Below, piece after piece: positions 1-7,459 of a stretch of 18,985 nt of DNA. This DNA is from CAVPGH01 sp046726955 (GTDB lineage Bacteria > Acidobacteriota > Vicinamibacteria > Fen-336): the NCBI GenBank assembly GCA_046726955.1, contig JBKPBQ010000308.1, positions 1 to 18,985 of the forward strand. The letters are read 5' to 3'. The translations under genes were made by a program, and so were the position numbers. The stretch's first letter is position 1. Each line of letters opens with the position of its first letter. A model generated the notes under the pieces. That model had not been told where the DNA came from. It saw nothing but the letters and a program-made list of their open reading frames with translations, and searched no databases.

Positions 1-1
1 C

Positions 2-133
2 GTGTCGATGGTTACGAGGAGGAGACTGCGTTTGGCCGGTCGCGCAGTCCAGACCCAGGCTCCCGCGAAACTCAAGGCGGCGACGGCGACTCCGGCGGCT
101 TTTCGGGACCGGCTCGAGGGAATCATCGACTAG
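2..133 (+). other. possible 3' end of a truncated upstream gene
   Basis: A plus-strand frame is open from the left edge and closes at TAG 131-133. The translated tail is basic and alanine-rich and ends in GIID. No family is recognisable, no start is in the window, and other frames are also open here, so this may be noncoding DNA. Beyond it, 134-173 holds nothing I can identify. Confidence 0.2.
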
Positions 134-173
134 GTCGGCCTATCGCCACTCTAGCAATACAGACGCAAAACGA

Positions 174-207
174 CCCCGGGGGGAAGCGACGATGCAACCC
201 CCCGGGG
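174..207 (-). terminator. intrinsic terminator of the TonB receptor gene
   Basis: A perfect 10-bp inverted repeat (CCCCGGGGGG at 174-183 and CCCCCCGGGG at 198-207) encloses a 14-nt loop. It starts 9 nt past the stop codon of the minus-strand receptor gene. Read on the minus strand, the stem is followed within a few bases by CGTTTTGCGTCTG, a modest U-rich tract. On the plus strand no T-run follows, so it should act mainly on minus-strand transcripts. Confidence 0.6.
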
Positions 208-215
208 CCGTGACG

Positions 216-3134
216 TCAGAACTGGAACCTGAGTCCCAATCTGAACACTCTCGGATTGAGTATCTCGTCGAGCCGGTTGAACGCACCCGCCCCGGTCTCC
301 TTGTTGTAGGCCGCCGAGCTCGCCTGGCGGAAGCGGCTCAGCTCGGTGTTTGCGTTGAACACGTTGAACAGGTCCGCGCTGAGCAGGATCGACGAGCCGC
401 CGACCTTGAAGTTCTTCGCGAGCCGCAGGTCCAGGTTGTAGACGTCCGGCAGGCGCTCCGTGTCGAGCTGCTGGTTCTGGTCGGCGAGGACGCGGATCGG
501 TCCCTCGAAGCCCAGGATGCGGCGGAACACGATCGGCCGCGGATGACCTTCGCGTCCGAAGAACGCCCCCGAGAGCTCGAAGCCCGCGGGCAGCTGCCAC
601 AGCGCGTTGGCGATGACCTGCCACTTCGCGTTGATGAACGCGTCCCCCTTGCCCGAGCCGCTCGAGCGGGTCGGGTACTCGCCCCCGTCCTGCAGCGGGC
701 CGGAGACGGGCGAGAAGTTGCCGATCTGGTCGGTGTCGGTGTGGCTCGGGTTGCTGATCGCGCCGGGGCCGTCGACGTACTCGAGCGGGTTGTTGTACGT
801 GAACGCCACCCGCGCCATCCACTTGTGGGAGAGCCGCTTGATCAGCGAGGCCTCGAAGCCGTTGAACTGCCGATGGTAGTCCGGCCGGTTCATGAGCGTC
901 CGCGACCCTCCGCTCGCCAGCACCTTGTCGCCGTCGGGCACGTAGCCGGTGGCGGTGTAGCCGTTGCGGGCGAAGCTCGCGGTCGTGTAGTCGGCCGCGG
1001 TGAAGCCCGTACGCGGCGTCCAACCCGTGACGTCCGTGGTGCGCCGGTACGTGTAGGCGAGGCTCACCGCGAAGTCGGCCGCGAGCTCGCGGTCGAGGCC
1101 CACGATGAACTCGCTGTCGTGCTGCGCGCTGTAGTCCGATGCGAGGTGGTTGGGGCTCGGCCCGTTGGGATCGTTCACGTTGACGTAGTTGAAGTACTGG
1201 AGGCCGAGGTCGGTCCTCACCTCGCTCGGCTGGGCGAAGCCGTCGTGGTTGTTGTCGTCCCAGAGGTACGCGAAGTACGCCCCCGGCGACGGTGTGGGGG
1301 CGAGGAACGAGGCCTGGCCCGCGGGGAGCTGGCTCGCGTAGCGCGCGTAGGAGGCGCGGAGCGCCGTCTTCCTCGACTCGTCGAGGGCCACCGTGACGCC
1401 GACGCGCGGCGAGAAGTCGTTCCACTCGATCTTCGGCGTGTTCCCGTCGAAATTGATCGGGCCGAGGATGTTCGGGAAGCTCGCGTTGCCGGGCACGCTC
1501 GAGGGCAGGTTCTCGCTCGTCTGCTTGTCCCAGCGCACGCCGAGGTTCAGGGTCATCCGGCCCTTGGTGAACGTGTCGCCGGCGTACCCGCTCCAGTAGT
1601 CCGCCTGCGTCTTGTTCTGCGCGTCGCGGGAGACGTGCGTGTAGCCGGTGCCGCCGCTCACGTAGGAGAAGAGCTGGTTGCCGCCCCAGTGGGTGTCGCT
1701 CGTGACGTTGAACTTGCGGTAGCCGAATCCGAACTTGAACTCGTGTCCGCCGCCGGTGGCCGCCTTGTAGTAGTTGGCGTCGAGGTTCACGGTGTGCGCG
1801 GGCCGCGTGTTGTCGACGCGGTAGTAGGACCCGTGGGCGACGCCGTTGTCGAAGTCCACGGTGCCGTTGACGTCGCCGCCGCGCGGATGCAGGAAGAACC
1901 CGGTGTTGTAGTACGAGTACTTCGTGCTCAGGAAGAACTTGGGGCTGAACGTGTGGTTCCACTCCGCCTTCGTGAACCCGTGGGGTCCGCCCGCGTAGAG
2001 GTTGCTCTGGTCCCAGAGGAAGCTGTCGTCCTCCTGGGTGCCGATTCCCACGGCGCGGCCGTCCTTCTCCTTCTGGCCGTTGAAGTGGAAGACGGACACC
2101 ATGTCGTTGGCCGCGGGCTGCCAGTTGAGCTTGACGTTGTAGCTCGTGAGCTTCGTCTTGTCGGCGGTCTGGGTGATGCGGGTGAGGCGGACGTCCTGCT
2201 TGCCCCACGATCCGTAGAACCAGAGCTTGTCCTTGACGATGGGCCCGCCGAGCTCGAAGCCGTAGTCGGAGATCTGCTGGATGTGGTCGCCCTTGTCCGA
2301 GCCCTTGAGCCGGGGGTCGCCCACGAGCTCGTCGGGGAGATTGGTGGACTGGAAGTCGTCGTGGGTCAGATATCCGTGGGCGGAGCCGCGGAACTTGTTC
2401 GTGCCCCGGCGGGTCACGAGGTTGATCCCGATGCCGCCGGTCTGGGTGCGGAGGTCGCTGCCGCCGGTGGAGATCGAGATCTCCTCGAACGCGTCGAAGT
2501 CGTAGTAGGTCGGCGACGCGCCGACCGCGCCGCTGTCCGTGATCACGACGCCGTCGAGGTTCCACATCGTGTTGTCGCCGTTGTCGCCCTTGCCCACGAA
2601 GTTGGCCTGCTGGCCGTTCTCGTTCCCGCCGATGTTCACGCGGTCCATGATCACGCCGGGCACTGTGCGCAGCATGGCCCAGGGGTCGCGGGCGTTCGGG
2701 ATCTCCGCGATCTCTTCCTTCGTGATCGTGGTGGACGTCCCGACCTTCTTGGAGTCCACGATGGGCGCCTCGGCCGTGATCGTGACCGTCTCCTCGACCT
2801 GCGCCACCTTCATCTTGAACTCGAGGTTGATGTTCGAGCCGGTGTTGACGGTGATGTCACGGGACTGGTGGCCGAAGCCGGTGAGCGTCGTCTTGAGCGT
2901 GTAGCGGCCCTGGTCGAGGTTCAGGAATCGGAACTCGCCCTGCGCGCCGGTGGTGACGGTCTTCGTGCCGTAGGGCCCGCTCAGCGCGACGGTGACGCCG
3001 GGCAGGACGGCTCCGGACTCGTCCGTCACCGTGCCGTAGATGTTGCCGGTCGAGACCTGCGCCGAGGCGGGCGCGGCCAGAGCGGCGAGCAGGGCCAGGA
3101 CGATCCACGGGCCCCGCCAGATGAGAGTCTTCAT
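216..3134 (-). CDS. TonB-dependent receptor, Oar-like, with carboxypeptidase regulatory-like domain
   Basis: This is an outer-membrane beta-barrel receptor of 972 residues, presumed to import an unknown substrate using TonB energy. A signal peptide (MKTLIWRG, a leucine/alanine core, then PASA before Q) is followed by a CarboxypepD_reg-like beta-sandwich at about residues 30-110. Then come VEETVTITAE, which resembles a TonB box, a plug domain to about residue 240, and a barrel with many aromatic strands that ends in the outer-membrane signature LGLRFQF. I chose ATG 3134 over an in-frame GTG at 3143 because AAGGAG lies 8 nt upstream and the signal peptide then starts cleanly. An HxlR regulator lies 95 nt upstream on the same strand, so the two may be co-transcribed. 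The large size and N-terminal domain match receptors expanded in Acidobacteriota. The substrate cannot be read from the sequence. Confidence 0.93.
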   Translation of the reverse strand: MKTLIWRGPWIVLALLAALAAPASAQVSTGNIYGTVTDESGAVLPGVTVALSGPYGTKTVTTGAQGEFRFLNLDQGRYTLKTTLTGFGHQSRDITVNTGSNINLEFKMKVAQVEETVTITAEAPIVDSKKVGTSTTITKEEIAEIPNARDPWAMLRTVPGVIMDRVNIGGNENGQQANFVGKGDNGDNTMWNLDGVVITDSGAVGASPTYYDFDAFEEISISTGGSDLRTQTGGIGINLVTRRGTNKFRGSAHGYLTHDDFQSTNLPDELVGDPRLKGSDKGDHIQQISDYGFELGGPIVKDKLWFYGSWGKQDVRLTRITQTADKTKLTSYNVKLNWQPAANDMVSVFHFNGQKEKDGRAVGIGTQEDDSFLWDQSNLYAGGPHGFTKAEWNHTFSPKFFLSTKYSYYNTGFFLHPRGGDVNGTVDFDNGVAHGSYYRVDNTRPAHTVNLDANYYKAATGGGHEFKFGFGYRKFNVTSDTHWGGNQLFSYVSGGTGYTHVSRDAQNKTQADYWSGYAGDTFTKGRMTLNLGVRWDKQTSENLPSSVPGNASFPNILGPINFDGNTPKIEWNDFSPRVGVTVALDESRKTALRASYARYASQLPAGQASFLAPTPSPGAYFAYLWDDNNHDGFAQPSEVRTDLGLQYFNYVNVNDPNGPSPNHLASDYSAQHDSEFIVGLDRELAADFAVSLAYTYRRTTDVTGWTPRTGFTAADYTTASFARNGYTATGYVPDGDKVLASGGSRTLMNRPDYHRQFNGFEASLIKRLSHKWMARVAFTYNNPLEYVDGPGAISNPSHTDTDQIGNFSPVSGPLQDGGEYPTRSSGSGKGDAFINAKWQVIANALWQLPAGFELSGAFFGREGHPRPIVFRRILGFEGPIRVLADQNQQLDTERLPDVYNLDLRLAKNFKVGGSSILLSADLFNVFNANTELSRFRQASSAAYNKETGAGAFNRLDEILNPRVFRLGLRFQF

Positions 3135-3229
3135 TGCGAACACTCCTTCTCAGACGTTGGAAACCATACGAGCCGCGTCCGGATGCGCTGCGGCCCGCGC
3201 TTCGCTAGGGGCGACCGGCGATCAGGGGT

Positions 3230-3676
3230 TCACGCGCGGGGCGTGAGCTCTCGCACCGGGGAGAGAGGCGCTGAGCGGGGGCGGGCCTGCTGCTGCTTGA
3301 GGCCCCACTCGTACATCGTCCCCACGACCAGCTTGAGGGACTCCCCGAGGGGCGTGAGCACGTACTCCGCCCGGCGGGTGATCCCTCGACGAACCTCTCG
3401 TCGCACGAGCCCGTGCCTCTCCATCTCCACGAGGGCCTGGCGCAGCGACTTCTTGCTGATGCCGGTGGTCAGGCGCATGAGCTCGCAGAACGGCCGCGCG
3501 CCCCAGAAGAGGTGCCACACGATGAGCGTCTTGAAGCGGTCCCCGATGAGCTCGAGGGTGGTCTCCAGTGGGTTCTTGGGAGCGGTCGCGGCGGGGTTCT
3601 CGGAAGCGCCCGGCCGAACCTGAGCGTCCGAGACCCGGGCCGGCGGCCAGGGCGATGCGTTCAGGCTCATGTCCAT
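3230..3676 (-). CDS. HxlR-family winged-helix transcriptional regulator
   Basis: The 148-residue protein has the HxlR/MarR-like winged-helix core at about residues 38-125: LELIGDRFKTLIVWHL, then PFCELMRLTTGISKKSLRQ, then a wing and the closing segment EYVLTPLGESL. The residues before it are low-complexity. HxlR proteins are usually dimeric DNA-binding regulators, often sensing redox or aldehyde stress, but no sensing cysteine in the usual N-terminal position is apparent. GGAGG lies close upstream of ATG 3676; a second in-frame ATG at 3670 is equally possible and would have better spacing. The TonB receptor gene follows on the same strand, so it is a likely target or operon partner. A 21-bp palindrome about 110 nt upstream is a candidate autoregulatory operator. 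Confidence 0.87.
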   Translation of the reverse strand: MDMSLNASPWPPARVSDAQVRPGASENPAATAPKNPLETTLELIGDRFKTLIVWHLFWGARPFCELMRLTTGISKKSLRQALVEMERHGLVRREVRRGITRRAEYVLTPLGESLKLVVGTMYEWGLKQQQARPRSAPLSPVRELTPRA

Positions 3677-3785
3677 GACTCCTCCCGGAGGATCGGATGG
3701 GCGCGGAGAGTACGGGCAGCGTCACCGCCGGACGAGCCGCGGAAGCGGCGCAGCGGGACGGGTCTGAAAAGGACGGAGGGAGATT

Positions 3786-3808
3786 CAACCCGCACAATAC
3801 GGGTTGTG
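3786..3808. promoter_or_regulatory. candidate operator/promoter for the HxlR gene
   Basis: CAACCCG (3786-3792) and CGGGTTG (3800-3806) form a perfect 7-bp inverted repeat with a 7-nt spacer. A second, nested repeat pairs CACAA (3793-3797) with TTGTG (3804-3808). On the minus strand the spacer contains TATTGT (3799-3794), a plausible -10 hexamer for HxlR with a leader of about 110 nt. No good -35 box is visible. Use as an HxlR operator is inferred from position and symmetry only. Confidence 0.4.
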
Positions 3809-3975
3809 ACGAGGACCGGCGTGGCCACGGTACCCCCCTCCGACATGGCTCTTTCGAATGTATTCGTGCGGGCCGCGGACGCCATGGTTGAGGCCTGAGG
3901 TAGCCCTGAGGCGTCAAATCCCTCGCGGCGCTAAGACTTACCGCCGGTCCTGAGGAGGACGCGAGGAGGCAATCG

Positions 3976-4020
3976 ATCCAGGCGGCTGGAGGTAAGTCGT
4001 TTTACTCCAACCACCTGGAT
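3976..4020 (-). terminator. long hairpin downstream of the Fis-like gene
   Basis: Arms at 3976-3995 and 4002-4020 pair around a 6-nt loop with one bulge. Two positions are C-A mismatches in plus-strand RNA but become G-U wobbles in minus-strand RNA, so the fold is better on the minus strand, 13 nt past the stop codon of the minus-strand Fis-like gene. No U-tract follows, so it may be a 3'-end stabilising or Rho-dependent structure instead of a classical intrinsic terminator. Confidence 0.45.
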
Positions 4021-4033
4021 TGGACGTACGAAG

Positions 4034-4300
4034 TCAGCGCGAGAGCGCCCGGGGCAGGATGTTCTCCATCGACCGCGTGCGGTGCATCCCGAGGCGCTTC
4101 ATCTTCTCGAGGAGAGTCGTGGGCAGTACACCGAGCAGCGCGGCCGCGCGGCGCTGGTGGCCGCCCGACGCATCCAGCGCGTTCTGGATGAGTCGCCGCT
4201 CGTAATCCGAGACAAGCTGCTTGAGGCTGGGCCTCTGCGTCTCCGCCCCGTCAACGGGTCGCACGGCCTTGGCCTCGCCGACCACTGCCTGAACGTGCAT
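4034..4300 (-). CDS. stand-alone Fis-type helix-turn-helix protein (paralogue of the protein at 8310)
   Basis: The 88-residue protein is essentially only a C-terminal Fis-like HTH (HTH_8), the DNA-binding domain found at the end of NtrC-type activators, with no receiver or AAA+ domain. The core runs from LVSDYERRLIQNALDASGG through HQRRAAALLGVLPTTL to EKMKRLGMHRTR. The same core, with LGVLPTTL and EKMKRLG identical, occurs in the protein encoded at 8310-8528. ATG 4300 is chosen because AGGAGGAG lies 8 nt upstream; GTG 4303 is an alternative. It is a single gene unit with a long hairpin beyond the stop. A DNA-binding or nucoid-like regulatory role is known for the fold; the target is unknown. 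Confidence 0.8.
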   Translation of the reverse strand: MHVQAVVGEAKAVRPVDGAETQRPSLKQLVSDYERRLIQNALDASGGHQRRAAALLGVLPTTLLEKMKRLGMHRTRSMENILPRALSR

Positions 4301-4441
4301 CACCCACTCCTCCTGGCCGGCTCCAGCCCCCCGGTCGAAGCCGGCCTCCTTTGCTGAACGTTAGGGGGAGAGCCGACGCAAGACCATGCGCAGGGGCCGT
4401 GTTTCCGCTGAGTTGGGGCTGAGCGTCGAATTACGTACGAC

Positions 4442-6334
4442 TCAAGAACTTGGACGAGTTGCTGAGGGAGTTTGCGAAAGGTTTGTGTGCTCGTTTCCGA
4501 GGCCGACTTGTACCCTCAGGGCGAGAAAGCGCGCGTCAGAACGCCAGGGATCGAACGCGGGATCGGAGCCGAGAAGCGCAATCAGCCAGCGCGCGCGGAC
4601 CTCGACCGCGCGGCGCAGCCACTCGAGCGCGCGCTCGCCGTCTCCCAGCTGCGCGTGGCGGACGGCGATGAACTCGGCGTCCGGTCGATTGGATCGCTCC
4701 GCGCGCCGTGCCGTTCCCCGCCAGAACTCGAGCACCGCCTCGTGCGCTTCGAGGCGGCGCACGCGCTCGACGTCCTCCGCGGGGATGCCAGGTCGCTGCA
4801 TGACGACGAGCGCCTCGTCGCGCGCCTCCTTCCAGCGTCCGGCCCGCGCCAGCGCATCCACGAGGAAGGCGCGGACCCATCGCACCCCCGGCTCGAGCTC
4901 GAGCGTTCGCCGGTAGGAGGCGATCGCCTCGTCGTACCGCCGCGCCATGTAGAAGTACCAGCCCACGTCGCCGTTCACGGCGGCGGAGAGCGGGTCGAGC
5001 CGGCGCGCCGTCTCCATCTCCGCGATCGCTTCCTCGTGGCGGCCCTGCGCGGAGAGGAATCCCGCGTAGGCGTGATGGCTCGCGGCCCGCCCCGGATCGA
5101 GCGCGAGGGCGCGCGCGAACTGCGCGCCCGCCTCCTCGAAGCTCCAGTCGTGGTAGAGGGCGACGGTGGCGAGCGCCACGTGGGCCTCGGCGAGCGTGTC
5201 GTCGAGAGCGAGGGCCTTCGCCGCCGCCGCGCGCGCGCGCTCGAAGCCGTCGGCCGGCGCGAGAGTGCCCTCGTCCATTCCGGCCACGGCGGCGGAGGCG
5301 AGGCCGGCCCAGGCGGGCGCGAAGGTCGGGTCGAGGGCGAGCGCCTGCTCGAAGGCGCCGACACTCGACCTCGCCTGGCCTTCCGGGATCCGCTTGGCGA
5401 GCTCGTACCGTCCCTTCAAGTACGCGTCGTAGGCCGCCGGCTTCGGGACGGACGCGCGCGGCCCCGCTGCGGGATCCGAGAGCAGCCGTCCTTCGAGAGC
5501 GGCCACGACACGACGCGCCACGTCGGCCTGCAACGCCAGCGTGTCCGCGGCTGGCCGGTCGTAGCTCTCGGCCCAGACGTGTGTCTGGTCCTTCGTGCGG
5601 ACGAGCTGGGCGGCGACCCGGAGACGATCGCCGTCCCGTCGCACGCTTCCCTCCACGAGGTACTCGACCCCGAGCTCGCGGCCGATCTCGTCCACCGTCT
5701 TCGGGCTCTTCTTGTAGACGTTCGCGGACGTGCGGGCGATGACGCCGAGGCGCTCCGGACGGAGGCGGGCGAGCTCGGTCGTCAGCTCCTCGGTGAGCCC
5801 GTCGCTCAAGAACTCCTGGGCGGGATCGCCGGAGAGGTTCTCGAAGGGAAGGACGGTGAGCATGACGCGCGGGGGCGAGACCGGGGGCCGACGTGCGACG
5901 GCGATCCCCAGGGCGAGGACGAGCAGGAGAATCCCTCCAGCGAAGACGGCGACGCGGCCGGGCTTGGCCGGACTCTCCGTCCGCCGATCCGCAATTTCGG
6001 ACGGAGAGTCCGGATGTGAAATCCTCTGCACCGGGGCGAGAAAGCGATAGCCGCGGCGCGGAAGCGTCTCGAGGTAGCGCGGCGTGTCCGCCTGGTCTCC
6101 GAGCGCCGTGCGGATCTGCTTCACGCAGTAGTTCAGCCCCTGCTCGAAGTCCACGAACGTCTCGCCCCAGACATCGCGCTGGATCTCCTCGCGGGTCACG
6201 AGCTCGCCCGAGCGCCGGGCGAGGAGGGCCAGGACCTTGGCCGGCTGCTGCTGCAGGTGGACGAGGACCCCGGACCGCCGAAGCTCGCCGCTCTGGAGCT
6301 CCAGCTCGAACGCCCCGAAGCGGAGAGCGTGCAT
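4442..6334 (-). CDS. CadC-like winged-helix membrane regulator with TolB-like and TPR domains
   Basis: The 630-residue protein begins with an OmpR/CadC-type winged helix (about 5-100, including GELVTREEIQRDVWGE and the wing RYLETLPRRGYRFLAPV). A single membrane segment follows at about 128-147. A periplasmic TolB-like segment opens with VLPFENLSGDPAQEFLSDGL (about 161-180), and TPR-type repeats run from about 300 to 530. The plan is that of a one-component membrane-bound transcription regulator that binds DNA inside the cell and senses or recruits partners outside. ATG 6334 is chosen because it opens the winged helix directly; an open frame continues upstream but overlaps the DinB-like gene. 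The stop of that gene lies 13 nt before the start and no strong ribosome-binding site is visible, so translational coupling is likely. The signal sensed and target genes are unknown. Confidence 0.87.
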   Translation of the reverse strand: MHALRFGAFELELQSGELRRSGVLVHLQQQPAKVLALLARRSGELVTREEIQRDVWGETFVDFEQGLNYCVKQIRTALGDQADTPRYLETLPRRGYRFLAPVQRISHPDSPSEIADRRTESPAKPGRVAVFAGGILLLVLALGIAVARRPPVSPPRVMLTVLPFENLSGDPAQEFLSDGLTEELTTELARLRPERLGVIARTSANVYKKSPKTVDEIGRELGVEYLVEGSVRRDGDRLRVAAQLVRTKDQTHVWAESYDRPAADTLALQADVARRVVAALEGRLLSDPAAGPRASVPKPAAYDAYLKGRYELAKRIPEGQARSSVGAFEQALALDPTFAPAWAGLASAAVAGMDEGTLAPADGFERARAAAAKALALDDTLAEAHVALATVALYHDWSFEEAGAQFARALALDPGRAASHHAYAGFLSAQGRHEEAIAEMETARRLDPLSAAVNGDVGWYFYMARRYDEAIASYRRTLELEPGVRWVRAFLVDALARAGRWKEARDEALVVMQRPGIPAEDVERVRRLEAHEAVLEFWRGTARRAERSNRPDAEFIAVRHAQLGDGERALEWLRRAVEVRARWLIALLGSDPAFDPWRSDARFLALRVQVGLGNEHTNLSQTPSATRPSS

Positions 6335-6347
6335 CTCGACCGGAAGC

Positions 6348-6845
6348 CTAGCGGCCGCCGGCCGTCTGGGCCTTCCAGAGCTCGACGTTCCGCTCGATCT
6401 GCCGCGAGTGCTTCTCGAGGTGCTCCGCGTAGCTCCGCAACCAGCCCTCGGCGGAGTACGTCCCCGACTGCGAGTGTCGGCCAACCTTCGACCAGCTCGC
6501 GTCGGTCAGGCGGCGGAGGAGCGGGACCGTGTTCGCCCGCACGGCCTCGACGGCGCTGAGAGCGGCGGCGACGGGATGCGTGTGATAGTCGAACCGTATG
6601 GCCCAATCGTCCTGGTCGTATCCGGCGATCACCGGGTCCTTGTCCGCCATGAGAGTGCGGATGCGCACATAGGCGTTGGTCTCCGAGTCCGCGCAGTGGC
6701 AGGCGATCTCGTGCGCGCTCCACTTCCCCGGACCCGGACGCCACTGGCGCGCCTCCTCCGGGACCTTCTGGAAGGCCGACCGCAAGCGCTCCGGACCTTC
6801 TGCGTACTGCTTGATGAGGGATTCCCTCTCGGCCGCGTCCGTCAC
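6348..6845 (-). CDS. DinB-like four-helix metal-binding protein
   Basis: The 165-residue protein has the DinB/YfiT-like four-helix-bundle pattern. An N-terminal segment PGPGKWSAHEIACHCADSE carries H50, and a C-terminal YAEHLEKHSRQIERN supplies H142 and H146, giving the usual three-histidine metal site. Family members include thiol transferases and many proteins of unknown function, so the reaction is not assigned. The start is GTG 6845, preceded by GGAGG five bases upstream. It is the first gene of a two-gene minus-strand unit with the winged-helix/TPR regulator, which makes it a possible effector or co-regulated partner. It diverges from the response regulator at 7008. Confidence 0.8.
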   Translation of the reverse strand: MTDAAERESLIKQYAEGPERLRSAFQKVPEEARQWRPGPGKWSAHEIACHCADSETNAYVRIRTLMADKDPVIAGYDQDDWAIRFDYHTHPVAAALSAVEAVRANTVPLLRRLTDASWSKVGRHSQSGTYSAEGWLRSYAEHLEKHSRQIERNVELWKAQTAGGR

Positions 6846-6976
6846 GTCGTCCTCCGTTGGCGTGCGCCCCGAATCGATCTTAGTGGGGACGTCAAGTCTC
6901 CTGTCGCTGACCGCTTCTCGGCCAGGACGACGCTGGACGCGTGCCCGTAACTAATTGATTCAGAACGAGCCGGGGC

Positions 6977-6992
6977 TGGCATCGGGCTTGCC
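6977..6992 (+). promoter_or_regulatory. candidate sigma-54 promoter upstream of the response regulator
   Basis: The site reads TGGCATC-GGGC-TTGC, preceded by C. Its -24 GG and -12 GC are spaced as in the consensus TGGCACG-N4-TTGC, with two departures in the -24 half. The predicted start near 7003 leaves only about 5 nt before ATG 7008, which is unusually short and lowers confidence. Confidence 0.35.
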
Positions 6993-7007
6993 GTTTGTGG
7001 TTGCGGC

Positions 7008-7409
7008 ATGTCGGAGCGTGTACTGATCATCGACGACAAGGAGACGGTGCGCGAGGTCTTCCGCGCGCACCTGGCGCAGGCGGGCTTCGCCGTGGACGTC
7101 GCCTGCTCGCTGCCGGAGGCGGCGATGCGGCTGGCCTCGACTCCGTACTCCGCCGTCATCTCGGACGTCTCGCTGTCCGAAGAGGAGGCCGGCAAGGAAG
7201 GCCTCGCTATCGCCGCCTACATCCGCGCGATCTGGGACGACGCGCCCGTCGTGATCCTCACCGGCGCGCCCACGAGCGCGGCCGCGGCCGCGCGTCTCCG
7301 TGTCGACGCGTTCCTGCACAAGCCGGTGAGCCTGCGCTGGCTGGGCGAGATGATCCGCGAGCGGATCGCCGACCGCCGCCGCGAGCCGGCGAGCGCCACC
7401 GCCAGCTAG
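7008..7409 (+). CDS. single-domain response regulator (receiver only)
   Basis: The 133-residue protein is one CheY-like receiver and nothing else. The conserved residues are all present: acidic pair D9-D10 (VLIIDDKE), phosphoacceptor D53 (VISDVSLS), T85 (VVILTGAP) and K105 (FLHKPV). After the receiver there is only a short basic/alanine tail with no output domain. It should be phosphorylated by a histidine kinase and act through protein contacts or as a phosphate sink. The NtrY-like kinase at 16754 is the only kinase in the window. The start ATG 7008 lies directly before the first beta strand; no clear Shine-Dalgarno is visible. An ABC ATPase gene begins 50 nt downstream on the same strand. 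Confidence 0.88.
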   Translation: MSERVLIIDDKETVREVFRAHLAQAGFAVDVACSLPEAAMRLASTPYSAVISDVSLSEEEAGKEGLAIAAYIRAIWDDAPVVILTGAPTSAAAAARLRVDAFLHKPVSLRWLGEMIRERIADRRREPASATAS

Positions 7410-7459
7410 CCTTTCCGGCCGAGCCTCCGTCTCCGTTCCAACCTGTGGCATAGTGCTCG

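Larger units (their letters stand above)
3677..4033. other. 357-bp intergenic region with regulatory repeats
   Basis: No convincing gene is visible between the HxlR start and the stop codon of the Fis-like gene. The stretch holds a palindrome at 3786-3808, a small perfect hairpin GTCCT-GAGG-AGGAC at 3947-3960, and a large imperfect hairpin at 3976-4020. Short open frames cross it, but they lack ribosome-binding sites and recognisable protein content. Confidence 0.6.

Noticed and set aside
192..3623. Very long plus-strand open frame opposite the TonB receptor and HxlR genes
   Set aside because: It lies antisense to two clearly recognisable genes, is rich in R/V/E from complementing GC-rich codons, and has no domain or ribosome-binding site.
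4372..4392. Possible minus-strand sigma-54 site upstream of the first HTH-only gene
   Set aside because: The best alignments (TGGTCTT-N4-CGGC or TGCGCAT-N4-TTGC) each lose one of the two essential dinucleotides.
4304..4441. Possible small gene between the HTH-only gene and the TPR regulator
   Set aside because: Short frames here lack ribosome-binding sites and any recognisable content; more likely promoter and 3' flank.
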